A stretch of DNA of 64,000 nucleotides, taken from NCBI GenBank assembly GCA_963835555.1, contig CAWIGC010000041.1, forward strand, positions 186,001 through 250,000, in the 5' to 3' direction. Every line of letters starts with the position of its first letter. Positions within the stretch are counted from its first letter, which is position 1. The notes under the pieces are model-generated. The model saw only the letters and a list, made by a program, of their open reading frames with translations, ran no database searches and had not been told where the DNA came from. Of the stretch, positions 35,781 to 44,117 are shown piece by piece. The translations under genes were made by a program, and so were the position numbers. Source of the stretch: Sulfopaludibacter sp963835555. Its GTDB lineage: Bacteria; Acidobacteriota; Terriglobia; Bryobacterales; Bryobacteraceae.

Positions 35781-37034
35781 TCAATCGGCTGCTGTCTTTT
35801 GTTCGAGCTCAGAGTGGGGATCGTGGTGCACCGGAGCCTCGACGCCGGGACTGACTCCACGAATCTCCTCGAAGAACGGGGTGCCTTGCCGATGCACGCA
35901 CTCGGCAGCGTAGAGATACATGGCGGCCGACCAGGTCTGCCAGTCCCGCCCACTGGGATGACCAGTCTGCGCCTGAATCCACTCGTTGAATCCCCACTCC
36001 GTTTCGTTCTCGTGCCAGGGCTTCACTAGTTCAGTCAGTGCCAGGAGTTTCCGGCTCGCTAGTTCCATTTGCCCCGCGGCTACGCACGCCGCCACGTAGA
36101 ATCCGCCCACAAATGGCCAGACGCCACCGTTGTGATACTCACCGGGCCGATTGAAATGTTCGTACCGTGGCCGCCAATCGGCATGATGGCGTAGGATGTA
36201 CGGAAATAGACAGGGCGGCAAACCCACCGCGAGTTCCTTCCTGTCGCGCATGGCATCGCACTCGGCCTCGACCCATGCCACCAGGTCTCGTGCTCGACCG
36301 GGCGAAGCAATTCCCGTCAGAATCGCCAGGCTGTTGCCCAGCAGGTCGAAGCGGTCGCTGGTGAAGAGCTTGTAGGAATAGAGGGCGTAATAGGGCTTGG
36401 ACGGCACCACAAGACCTTCATGTTCATGAGGGTTCTTGGCCTCGCCAAGGACCTCCAGGCGGTTCATCAGCCCGCGCAGCCGTCGGGCGGACCGGTGCTC
36501 GCCAAACAGCACGAGATACGCGTATACCAGAGCATTCACGTAGAGCCCGAAGCCCATTACAACCTGCTCATCACGCCAGTCGCTGGTCGGCAACTGCGAA
36601 ACCATCACCATGTCGTCAGGACTCTGGTACTGCATCCACGTCAAGGCTTTCTGTGCCGCATCGTGAAGGAACTCCGGCTGACTGGTCGATCTTCTGTAAA
36701 GTGCGAGGCCGAAAAGGAACAGGGGAGTGGTATCGCTGGCGCCACGGTCGCCCGGGTCGTGCGCAAGCGATGGGATGTGGCCCCGCCGCGTCTGATTTGC
36801 TGCCAATGCCACGAGCGTGCGGCGCAGCGCGTCCGCGAGTTCGTCGTCGCCGGTGGCCAAAAAGCCCAGTGCGGAGATCATGAGGTCTCGCGTATAGGGC
36901 TCCGGATATCCCCACCCGGCGGTCCGCGGCAGTCCTTGAAAAGGTCCCCGCGCGTTATGATGCAGGACGCCCAGGGCTGCTGCCTTGGCCCGATCGATGA
37001 GGGCCACCGATTTCTTGTCCATGAGTGCGGCCAC
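35781..37034 (-). CDS. GH100-like (neutral/alkaline invertase-type) glycoside hydrolase
   Basis: A 417-residue cytosolic protein with an (alpha/alpha)6-barrel look. Features that fit GH100 are WGYPEPYTRDLMISALGFL near residue 45 (catalytic Asp in TRD), RRGHIPSLAHDPGDRGASDT, the substrate-side EYHNGGVWPFVGGFYVA, and the final GRDWQTWSAAMYLYAAE. The family cleaves sucrose, but these divergent bacterial members may act on other glucosides. It is the last gene of a three-gene operon, one nt after the glycosyltransferase. No signal peptide, so it works inside the cell. Confidence 0.72.
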   Translation of the reverse strand: MAALMDKKSVALIDRAKAAALGVLHHNARGPFQGLPRTAGWGYPEPYTRDLMISALGFLATGDDELADALRRTLVALAANQTRRGHIPSLAHDPGDRGASDTTPLFLFGLALYRRSTSQPEFLHDAAQKALTWMQYQSPDDMVMVSQLPTSDWRDEQVVMGFGLYVNALVYAYLVLFGEHRSARRLRGLMNRLEVLGEAKNPHEHEGLVVPSKPYYALYSYKLFTSDRFDLLGNSLAILTGIASPGRARDLVAWVEAECDAMRDRKELAVGLPPCLFPYILRHHADWRPRYEHFNRPGEYHNGGVWPFVGGFYVAACVAAGQMELASRKLLALTELVKPWHENETEWGFNEWIQAQTGHPSGRDWQTWSAAMYLYAAECVHRQGTPFFEEIRGVSPGVEAPVHHDPHSELEQKTAAD

Positions 37035-37035
37035 T

Positions 37036-38178
37036 TTATGCTACCCCCAGGCGGCCGGACACGATCTCCACGAAGCGCCTGGCCACCTGGCGATAGTCGA
37101 ACAACTCGACAACGCGCTTTCGCCCCGCCTGTCCCATCCTCTCCCGCAGACCCTTGTCCCGCATGAGTGCCAGGAGGTATTTAGCAATGTCAGGCACACT
37201 GGCCCGGAATTCCGCTGTTCGCGGCGTCGGAAACACGATGCGATGGCTATCGTCGATTCCGTGGCCCGCCCCGAAAACCGCCTCCGCGATCTTCCTTTCT
37301 TCTGCCACCATCGCCAGGAACGCCGTTTCCCCGTGGACCATCGTGTCGAGAAATGCCATCGCACGGATCGCAACCACAGGCCTTGCGCAGGCATTAGCCT
37401 CCACTTGAATCATTCCGAAACCCTCCAGCCGCGACGGCGCGGCGTAGATATCGCAGGCGGCCAGCAAGTAGGGCATGAAATTGTGCGAAACCACGTTCGT
37501 GGAGTAAGTGATCTTATTGGCGATGCCCAGATCCGCAGCTAGCTGAAGGTCGATCAGGTTTTGTTGGACCGTGCGAGGCTGCGGCCAAACCTTGCAGACA
37601 TATCTCCAGTCGGGCGCCTCGGCATCGATCAGGGCCAGTGCCTGCATGACCTCCTGGGCGCCCTTGGATGCCGCGTCGCCACCGGCTGTCAGGATCATGA
37701 CCTGATCGTCAGTGAGTCCCAGAGCCTCGCGTACCGATCGGACCTTGGGGTCGTCGAGGCTGCGCGGCGAGAAGCTGTCCGTGTCGCACCCTACGGGCAG
37801 CACCTGGATATTGTCGCCCCGAATGCCATCCCTGATATACGTCTCCTTCACCCAGTTGGAAGTGACCAGGATCAGGGGCAGAGCGTTCAGGAGTTCCTGG
37901 TGAGCCGCGACATAACCATCCGCCAGGAGCCATGGCACGCACTTCATCCCAAACTGCTGCGGGTGCAGTACCAGATGCGGAAGATGGCCCCAGAACCCTA
38001 TGCCGACCACCACGTCCGGCTGAAACCAGCGGTAGTACCATTCCTTTTCCTGGGGCGATTCGAAATGCACCGGGTGGACATCTACCCCGATCTCACATAA
38101 GCCCCTGCATAATAGCTCGCCCTGTGTTGCCAGGCCGGCAGCCGATGGCGGGTATTCCGTCAGCACCAGCACTTTCAT
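37036..38178 (-). CDS. GT4-family glycosyltransferase
   Basis: A 380-residue retaining glycosyltransferase of GT-B fold. The N-terminal domain starts MKVLVLTEYPPSAAGLATQG, the donor domain has ILTAGGDAASKGAQEVMQAL, and the EX7E-type motif appears as SRLEGFGMIQVEANACARPV. The start overlaps the deacetylase stop by 4 nt (ATGA). The donor and acceptor are unknown. The neighbouring GH100-like hydrolase and PIG-L deacetylase suggest a pathway making or trimming an N-acetylated glycoside. Confidence 0.85.
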   Translation of the reverse strand: MKVLVLTEYPPSAAGLATQGELLCRGLCEIGVDVHPVHFESPQEKEWYYRWFQPDVVVGIGFWGHLPHLVLHPQQFGMKCVPWLLADGYVAAHQELLNALPLILVTSNWVKETYIRDGIRGDNIQVLPVGCDTDSFSPRSLDDPKVRSVREALGLTDDQVMILTAGGDAASKGAQEVMQALALIDAEAPDWRYVCKVWPQPRTVQQNLIDLQLAADLGIANKITYSTNVVSHNFMPYLLAACDIYAAPSRLEGFGMIQVEANACARPVVAIRAMAFLDTMVHGETAFLAMVAEERKIAEAVFGAGHGIDDSHRIVFPTPRTAEFRASVPDIAKYLLALMRDKGLRERMGQAGRKRVVELFDYRQVARRFVEIVSGRLGVA

Positions 38179-38843
38179 GGTTTTTGCTCCCGCGGCGCCG
38201 CGCGTTGGACCGCTGCCTGGGCCGAATCAAAGCACCAAAAGCCTTCTTCTCGCGGAGTGGTCTGGGCTTCCCAACTGTCGGGACCAAATCCGTACAGGTC
38301 CGTAATCAGCCGCCGCTTTTCGAGCCAGATTTCGGCCGGCAACACGTCCCGCAGATCGGCATCCTCGCGAACCCGCGGCAAGTAGGCACGTCCTCCATCC
38401 TCATAGGCAAACAGCCACAACTGCCTGGTAGCGATACTGCCCGACCGCCAAAGCTCCACCGCGGTCCGGCAGCACTCGGAATGCCGTCGGTGCCGTGTAT
38501 ACTCGCCCTGTGGACCGTGGGTCAAAACCAAATCGTAGCTGCTTCCGGCCAGCAGCCGGACGATGGTTTCCCTAATCTGGTCTGCCTGCAGGGGCATCTG
38601 GTCCGGTCCATCATCCAGGTCCGCCATCTCTCCCTCAGCGCCCAATTGGTGAAGCACCTGGCGGAATTTTGGGGCGCGGTTCGGGTCCGCCGCCCGGCAT
38701 AATGTCACTATGCGCCAAAGAAACTCCGGGTGCGTCAGGATGTAACCGCCGCACCAGAGGGTCTCGTCGTCCGGATGGGCGACCACAACAACCGCCCGGG
38801 GCTGAAGGCCTGAGGTTAACTCGTCAAGTGGGTTGGGTATCAT
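38175..38843 (-). CDS. PIG-L/LmbE-family deacetylase
   Basis: A 222-residue protein; I start at ATG 38843 (MIPNPLDEL), since upstream residues of a longer frame are not conserved in the family. The zinc-binding motif VVVVAHPDDETLWCGG at about residues 17-32 and the later TRHRRHSECC supply the HPDDE and HxxH ligands. These enzymes remove acetyl groups from N-acetylglucosamine-type sugars, as in GPI, mycothiol and bacillithiol pathways, where they also work with a GT4 enzyme. The coupled GT4 here invites that comparison, but it is not recognisably MshA or BshA. Confidence 0.85.
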   Translation of the reverse strand: MIPNPLDELTSGLQPRAVVVVAHPDDETLWCGGYILTHPEFLWRIVTLCRAADPNRAPKFRQVLHQLGAEGEMADLDDGPDQMPLQADQIRETIVRLLAGSSYDLVLTHGPQGEYTRHRRHSECCRTAVELWRSGSIATRQLWLFAYEDGGRAYLPRVREDADLRDVLPAEIWLEKRRLITDLYGFGPDSWEAQTTPREEGFWCFDSAQAAVQRAAPREQKP

Positions 38844-39414
38844 TGTCTCTTTAGGCTGGATTTCTTTTCGACCGGGCATTTCCGCAGGCGGGATTGGGAG
38901 GTATCGGACGTGCAGAGACTGCATCTGGAAATGCGGATTTGCGCTCTCGCCGGGAGCGTTCCTCAACCATGGGCGGGCACCATGATTAGCGACCCGAACT
39001 CCCGGGATTCCGGGGCCTGCCGGTGGTTTGCTGACTTCGCGCGGGGTTTGAGGCCTGTACAGGCCGCGAAACTCTCACTGGAGCCGGTTCATGAGCAGGG
39101 ACGCGCCCATCGCCAACTGAGGAGTGTCCGCCTCCTCGCTGCGTAAGGGCGGCCGCGCAAATCAGAACCGGTAACCCGAAACTCCTCTCCGTATTCGTTG
39201 CTCCGGCATAGGCACAAGCACGCGTTTGGCCAACTGGCGTTCGGCCCGGGCGTAACTTCGTTGATCGCATCATACCGGGTACGAACACTGCCCGAGCGGT
39301 GGCGCCTTTCAAAGCTTCTGCACGGAAAAAACTACTGCGGGAACGGCCTTGTATTGGCATTTATGCCAAAAGGCGATTGAGTGGCACGGTGGTCGAACAT
39401 GGATCGGACGCTAC
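38844..39414. other. 571 bp without a supported gene
   Basis: Open frames up to 124 codons exist on both strands but none has a recognisable domain. A short minus-strand piece (EEADTPQLAMGASLLMNRLQ) reads like the end of a lost gene. The upstream region of the deacetylase operon, and so its promoter, must lie at the left end of this stretch. Confidence 0.4.
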
Positions 39415-39642
39415 CTAGTGGTCTTTCGATGCTCCGACAAAATCCAGCAGAGAACGAGACCACTCGTCAACTTGCTTCTCGGCTTCGTCCGGCGTAACCC
39501 CGTATCTTTTCTGGATGCGCCCGACTAGAAGTCCCTTTGCGCCGGTGATTGCCTGCCAGTCATCATCGGTGAGTTTGTTCCAGTGCGCCCGGGCCGAACC
39601 TGCAAACTCTTTCCACTGAGATTCGATTCGATCCCATTTCAT
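39415..39642 (-). CDS. CsbD-family stress protein
   Basis: A 75-residue protein. ATG 39642 (MKWDRIESQWKEFAGSA) has AGGAG eight nt upstream and matches the family start; a longer frame adds 60 unrelated residues. CsbD-type hallmarks are WKEFAGSARAHWNKLTDDDW, the GLLVGRIQKRYG turn and an acidic C-terminal helix. These proteins are helical hairpins induced by general stress or stationary phase; their mechanism is unknown. Confidence 0.85.
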   Translation of the reverse strand: MKWDRIESQWKEFAGSARAHWNKLTDDDWQAITGAKGLLVGRIQKRYGVTPDEAEKQVDEWSRSLLDFVGASKDH

Positions 39643-39995
39643 AACTTGCGCTCCTAACCTTACTTCCTGCACGAGCGAGGCCAATTGGTCCGGACCGGCA
39701 TCACCGCGCGGTTGCCGGGCTGTGTCTCGGAAGGAAGAGTGCAAATCGGCAGTTTTCGCACTTTCGAGTGCAGGTGTTGCCGTTTTCGGTTGACCGCTCG
39801 TGAGCGCCGCCCCCTCAAGCAAAAGAGCAGGTTATTGTGGTCCATGGCGTGCTCCTTACGGTGGGCGTCGCAAAAGAAGCACATCGACGACCACGTGGCC
39901 GCGGTTTCAAGGGCTCGTAGACGTGAAGCAGGCGAAATTGGCCGGGCGGAGGATCCTCGAAGGCGTAGTACCGACTTGCGCCACAGCCGGCACGC
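39643..39995. other. 353 bp between CsbD and response-regulator genes, no supported gene
   Basis: Minus-strand frames of 66-74 codons are present, one Cys-rich at the start (MCFFCDAHRKEH), but nothing is conserved or well initiated. The CsbD promoter should lie here. Confidence 0.35.
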
Positions 39996-40460
39996 TTATC
40001 TTGCGCGGACACCATCCGTGCAAAGTTCCGGGCACAGAAAGAAGCGTCCGTCGTTCGCGGAGCGAATGGCGGCGGCGAGTACCGAGGGAGGCGACCGTTT
40101 CAGAACATACCCCATCGCGCCCAAAGCTCTCGCTTCTTCAACGAATGCATGTTCCTCATGCACGGTGAGAAAGACAACCTTCGCCGTGCCTCTGTGGCGC
40201 AGTTTCGCCACGGCCTCGAAGCCGTCCATGACCGGCATCGAGATGTCGGTGACAATCACTGCAGGACACAGGCGGTCGCATTCCTCCAAAAGTGCGCGCC
40301 CGTCCGCAACGGTGCCGACAATCTCGAATTCCTTATCCAAGGCGCGCTCGAGTTCCCGCAGCAGTGCAGGATTGTCGTCGGCAAGCAAAATCTTGAGCCG
40401 GGGAAGGTCGGGTCGAACCCAGTTCGGATTTTTCAGCGTCTCTCCTAAGTTCTGGCCCAT
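39996..40460 (-). CDS. Single-domain response regulator (receiver only)
   Basis: A 154-residue protein, start ATG 40460 (MGQNLGETL) or ATG 40478. A CheY-like receiver spans about 22-140: acidic pair LLADDNPALLREL, phospho-acceptor D in IVTDISMPVMDG, T in VVFLTVHEE and K in YVLKRSP. No DNA-binding domain follows; the protein ends PELCTDGVRAR. NarL-type regulators would continue with a helix-turn-helix, so this one is either a stand-alone receiver or has lost it. It is third in a kinase - NarL regulator - receiver cluster. Confidence 0.8.
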   Translation of the reverse strand: MGQNLGETLKNPNWVRPDLPRLKILLADDNPALLRELERALDKEFEIVGTVADGRALLEECDRLCPAVIVTDISMPVMDGFEAVAKLRHRGTAKVVFLTVHEEHAFVEEARALGAMGYVLKRSPPSVLAAAIRSANDGRFFLCPELCTDGVRAR

Positions 40461-40542
40461 GATAATCGCTGCTCTCATTGGAACACTGACCGGCCGCGTC
40501 CAATACTGGGAGTTCTCCCAATATGGCCGCCGGCTCGCGACG

Positions 40543-41184
40543 CTAGACTGCAATAATTCCATGGCGGACTGCGTACTGGACGAGTTCAGCATTGGTCTTT
40601 AGCCCCAGCTTCTCCAGAATTGCGTACTTGTGATATTCAGCCGTCTTCACGGAGATGTTCAGAATATCGGCTAATTCCTTATGGGACTTGCCCTCCGCAA
40701 GCAGTTGCAGGACTTCGCGTTGACGCGGTGTGAGGTGAGCCCAAACATCTTCATGAATCGACGTCATTCGGCCCATGATCTGGACTGCATCCCGCGCCAC
40801 TCCGGATGACATGTAGGTTCTGCCGTGCAGAACGTCCCGCAGCGCTTCTTTCAACTCCGAGCCCGGAGAACTTTTGAGGAGATACCCCGAGGCTCCCGCG
40901 GCGAGGGCTTCCTGTGCCAAGGTGGCGTCCGGGTGCATAGTCAGAATCAGAATCTTGGCCGTACATCCCGTGTCGCGAAGCTGGCGAGTGCAGTCCAGGC
41001 CATTCAACAAAGGCATCGAAATATCGATGATCACAACGTCGGGCCGTAGTTTTCGAACCTCGGGCAGTACCGCCCGTCCGTCGTTAACAGCCCCAACGAC
41101 TTCGAACTCAGGCTCCAGGAGGCTACGGAGCCCGTCGATCACCATACTATGGTCGTCGGCGATCAAGACCTTCCAGCGCTTCAT
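40543..41184 (-). CDS. NarL/FixJ-family response regulator
   Basis: A 213-residue regulator. The receiver domain (1-120) has VLIADDHSMVIDGL, phospho-acceptor D in VVIIDISMPLLNG, T in LILTMHPD and K in YLLKSSPG. The LuxR-type HTH (about 145-210) reads LTPRQREVLQLLAEGKSHKE, then LNISVKTAEYHKYAILEKLG. It is the likely partner of the histidine kinase encoded just upstream (41335-42739), of the NarX/DegS type. Confidence 0.9.
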   Translation of the reverse strand: MKRWKVLIADDHSMVIDGLRSLLEPEFEVVGAVNDGRAVLPEVRKLRPDVVIIDISMPLLNGLDCTRQLRDTGCTAKILILTMHPDATLAQEALAAGASGYLLKSSPGSELKEALRDVLHGRTYMSSGVARDAVQIMGRMTSIHEDVWAHLTPRQREVLQLLAEGKSHKELADILNISVKTAEYHKYAILEKLGLKTNAELVQYAVRHGIIAV

Positions 41185-41334
41185 CGATCATCCCGATTCG
41201 TCCGCATATTTCGACCACAGTTCTCCATCGAGTATCCGGATGGGAGGTCCCAACCGGCTGAACCCGACGACGTTGCCATCCGTTGGTTAATGCCTCTGTC
41301 TCCCATTTGCGCGCGATCGAAGGTCGCAGGTCAC

Positions 41335-42739
41335 CTAGGAAAACTCATAGTCTCGACCGTCTGTGCCGCGTTCCGGGCGCTCATTGACCACCATCGGAAG
41401 CCTTGCCTCCACCTGCGTTCCCTTCCCGATTTCCGAATGAATCAGGAACCCTCCCCCGATCATGCGCAAGCGTTCTCGCATGCTCAGGAGTCCGAGGCTG
41501 CCCTTCCGATTCGCCGATTCTGCGTGAAACCCGAGACCGTAATCCTTGACCCGCAGTACCAATTCGCGGCCTTCGACATTCAACGAAACCCCCAGACGGC
41601 TCGTCTGTGAATGCTTCAAGGCGTTCTGCAGGGCCTCCTGAAATACGCGATATGCCGCCAGGCTCAGCGGCTCTGGCAATCGTTTCGGCACGTCAGCCGA
41701 CTGGAAATCGACCTCCCAGGCGATTCTTTGCCGTAGCGCGCTGCAATCGGACCGGATAGCGGCTTCAAGTCCAATCTTGTCCAGCACGGCCGAGTGAAGG
41801 CTGCGCGACAGTTGTTGCAGGTCCTTCGCGACATTTCCGAGGCGCTCCCCCATTTTCTGCATGACAAGCCTAAGGTCCGGCGCTGCATCTGTGCGCTCAG
41901 CAGCGGTGGCCAACTCAAGAAGTAGGCTTGCCATTCGTTGTCCATAATCATCATGCAGTTCCCTCGCGATCCTTCGCCGTTCGTCTTCTTGTAGAGTCAT
42001 CAGGCGGCGGGACAATCTCTCGAGTTCGACGGCAGCCTTCACGGAGGCCTCGAATTGTGCCAAAGAGATGTTTTCCAGCCGCACCAGGTAGCGAACGGTT
42101 GCGCCAGCGACCAGCAGGGAAAGAAGCACGATCAGCGTGATCACGGCCCATAGGCGCCGCTCGGCGCCTTTAACGAAGCGCGACGTATTCGCTGCCGCAG
42201 ATCTCAGGTCAGCGCGATCACTGCCGCCGATCTCGTTGATAGTCGCGAGATACCTGTCGCGCAAGGGTACGAGTTGGCCGATCAACAGGTTGAGCCCGAT
42301 CTCCGTTCGCTGGCGTCCTGTCATCTCCAGACTCCGGTCGGCAATTGCCCAGTAGTCCGCGACTTGGGAATCGAGCTGACCGGTCAAGAGCCGCCGCTGG
42401 GATGTTGCTACTTCCTCGTAGGCTTGAATGGCGTTCATTGCCTGTGCCCATGAAACCCTCGCCTGCTCGCGATGCCTCGAAAGCGCCAGGGAATCCGGAT
42501 CCAGCAGGTAGTCGCGAATCGCGCTGGCGGCGGAGGACAGCAGAAGGTGAACACTTTCCAGGCGTTCACTTTGCTGGAAGTACTCGCGAGTCGTCAATGT
42601 GCCCGCCGCGGCTCACATTTGAAAGCGATCCCGCTGCATAAACACCGAGCGCGAGCAGGAGGGCGAGAACAATGCCCAGGCCGGTTAGCAGAACGCGCCG
42701 AGTTCCTTGTTGCTCTGGGAGATCGCGGGGCGAATTCAT
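41335..42739 (-). CDS. Membrane sensor histidine kinase, NarX/DegS type, with a frameshift near its N-terminus
   Basis: Two frames make one kinase. From ATG 42739 comes MNSPRDLPEQQ and the first membrane helix (VLLTGLGIVLALLLALGVYA). Near 42600 one extra base shifts the frame, and the protein goes on as TREYFQQSERLESVHLLLSS. It then has a CHASE3-like sensor region, a second helix (LWAVITLIVLLSLLVAGATV), a HisKA_3 dimerisation region with the active His in IARELHDDYGQRM, and an HATPase domain (N-box FQEALQNALKHS, G-box DYGLGF, GSLGLLSMRER). If the shift is real, only a soluble, sensor-truncated product from the ATG at 42597 could form. It is upstream of and co-oriented with the NarL-type regulator. 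Confidence 0.8.
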
Positions 42740-42938
42740 CACAAACCTATTGTCGTTCCGAGGCGCAGGCGCCGTCATCCGGGCCTTTGGGGCCACGGCG
42801 GATGTCCTCATTTACGAGAGGCCGGGAAGTCCTGGGCACTTCAGACCGGGAATTTTCAGAGTGTGCGACCGCGGGCTGGCGTTTTAGAGTTCTATCAGGG
42901 TTAAGATCCCAGGGACGAAAGGACCAGGAGGAGCGACG

Positions 42939-43326
42939 ATGACACCAGAGCTTGACAAGTTGCAGATTCGCAATCACTTGCTGGACGCACGCCATGAGAT
43001 CGCAAGAAGTCTTGGCCGGCGAACAAGTGTGCATCGAGCAGACGGCGGACGCGATGGATCAGGTTCAAGCTGCTGCGGCGCGGGAACTCGCCATCAGCAA
43101 TCTTGACCGCTCTGCGCGCTGGCTTCGCGAGATCGGAGAAGCCCTGCGCAGATTGGACACTGGCGAATTTGGCACCGGCTTGAATTGCGAGGCGGAGATC
43201 GGGGCCAAACGGCTCCGCGCGGTTGCCTGGACGCAGCTATGCCTGAGGTGCCAGGAACTCGCCGGCCGGAGTGAATGTAGCGGAGGCGAGCATTACGCTG
43301 GCGAACCTCTCATGAACGCCGCATAG
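42939..43326 (+). pseudogene. DksA/TraR-type zinc-finger protein, frameshifted and missing a cysteine
   Basis: ATG 42939, behind a strong GGAGGAG, opens MTPELDKLQIRNHLLDARHE, the family N-terminus. An extra G at 43014-43015 breaks the frame; the rest follows in the next frame as EQVCIEQTADAMDQVQAAAARE, LDTGEFGTGLNCE and WTQLCLRCQE. In working members the finger is CxxC...CxxC; here the first Cys is Gly (GTGLNC). Two independent faults argue for true decay. Members bind RNA polymerase and tune stringent-type responses. Confidence 0.75.
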
Positions 43327-43513
43327 TTCAACAGGTGTCTTCAGTCCGCCGAAAGCGGCTGGGAGTTCTCCCAGTAGGATCATCGAACAATGAAGAGTAA
43401 ACCGGCAACAGAGAAAAACAGCGCCGGAAAACAGATCGTGGCCCAACTCCCAAAAAGATCAACATCGCGATTGCGCGATTCTATCAGTTGGCGATGAAGG
43501 GCCTTTCTTGAAT

Positions 43514-44035
43514 GTGAGATCTCTCCTCATGCCTCTGGCCATGACGCGGACGGTCTTCGTCCTGGGCGGCTTGTTGCTCGCCGTGTCGCCGGCGGTTGCT
43601 CAACGTGCCGAGTCCCCTCCCAGCTAAATTGCCGTGGGCATTCGGGTGGCCACTCCGGCCGTAAGTGCCGCCAACCTCCTCGCCACCGTGCCGCCAGTCA
43701 CTCTCGGGCACAGCTACAGATTCGATCGCCTCTTTCAAACCCACCTCGGTATCCAGATTCCATCTCTGCCAGTAAACAATCGGAATATCGCGGTGATTGA
43801 TTTCGGATCTGTCCATCTCTTCGGCGACGGTGACCCAGAGTATTCTCAGAAGCCGGCAGTGAATGGCAGTTCCTATTCACCGACCTGCTACAGTTGCCCA
43901 TCTGGCGGCAGTTGGGGTGACAGCTTGACCACGAGTAGCCACCCCCTTGGGCAGCCGCCTCAGCTTATGGGCCGGAAGCACGGTTCAATATGCCGGCCCA
44001 AACGGGTTCAGTGTGCCCAGTGTGCTCGCGCATAA
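43514..44035 (+). pseudogene. Exported outer-membrane-like protein with an in-frame stop after the signal peptide
   Basis: A GTG at 43514 opens a clear signal peptide (TVFVLGGLLLAVSPAVAQ). After ESPPS an in-frame TAA (43625-43627) occurs, and the same frame resumes with IAVGIRVATPAVSAANLL, then alternating-strand sequence resembling a small acidobacterial beta-barrel. Later parts lose conservation. The stop alone separates leader and body, so this is best read as a nonsense pseudogene. The assignment to a barrel is tentative. Confidence 0.5.
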
Positions 44036-44117
44036 TACTACCGACCGCTGGATGAATCTCGCGCTCGCATTTGGCTTTACCTGCTGACTATCAGGAGTGC
44101 TCGCCGCGCCGATGTCT

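Noticed and set aside
38986..39380. Open frames of 124 and 60 codons on opposite strands
   Set aside because: Neither is recognisable nor well initiated; treated as non-coding or decayed.
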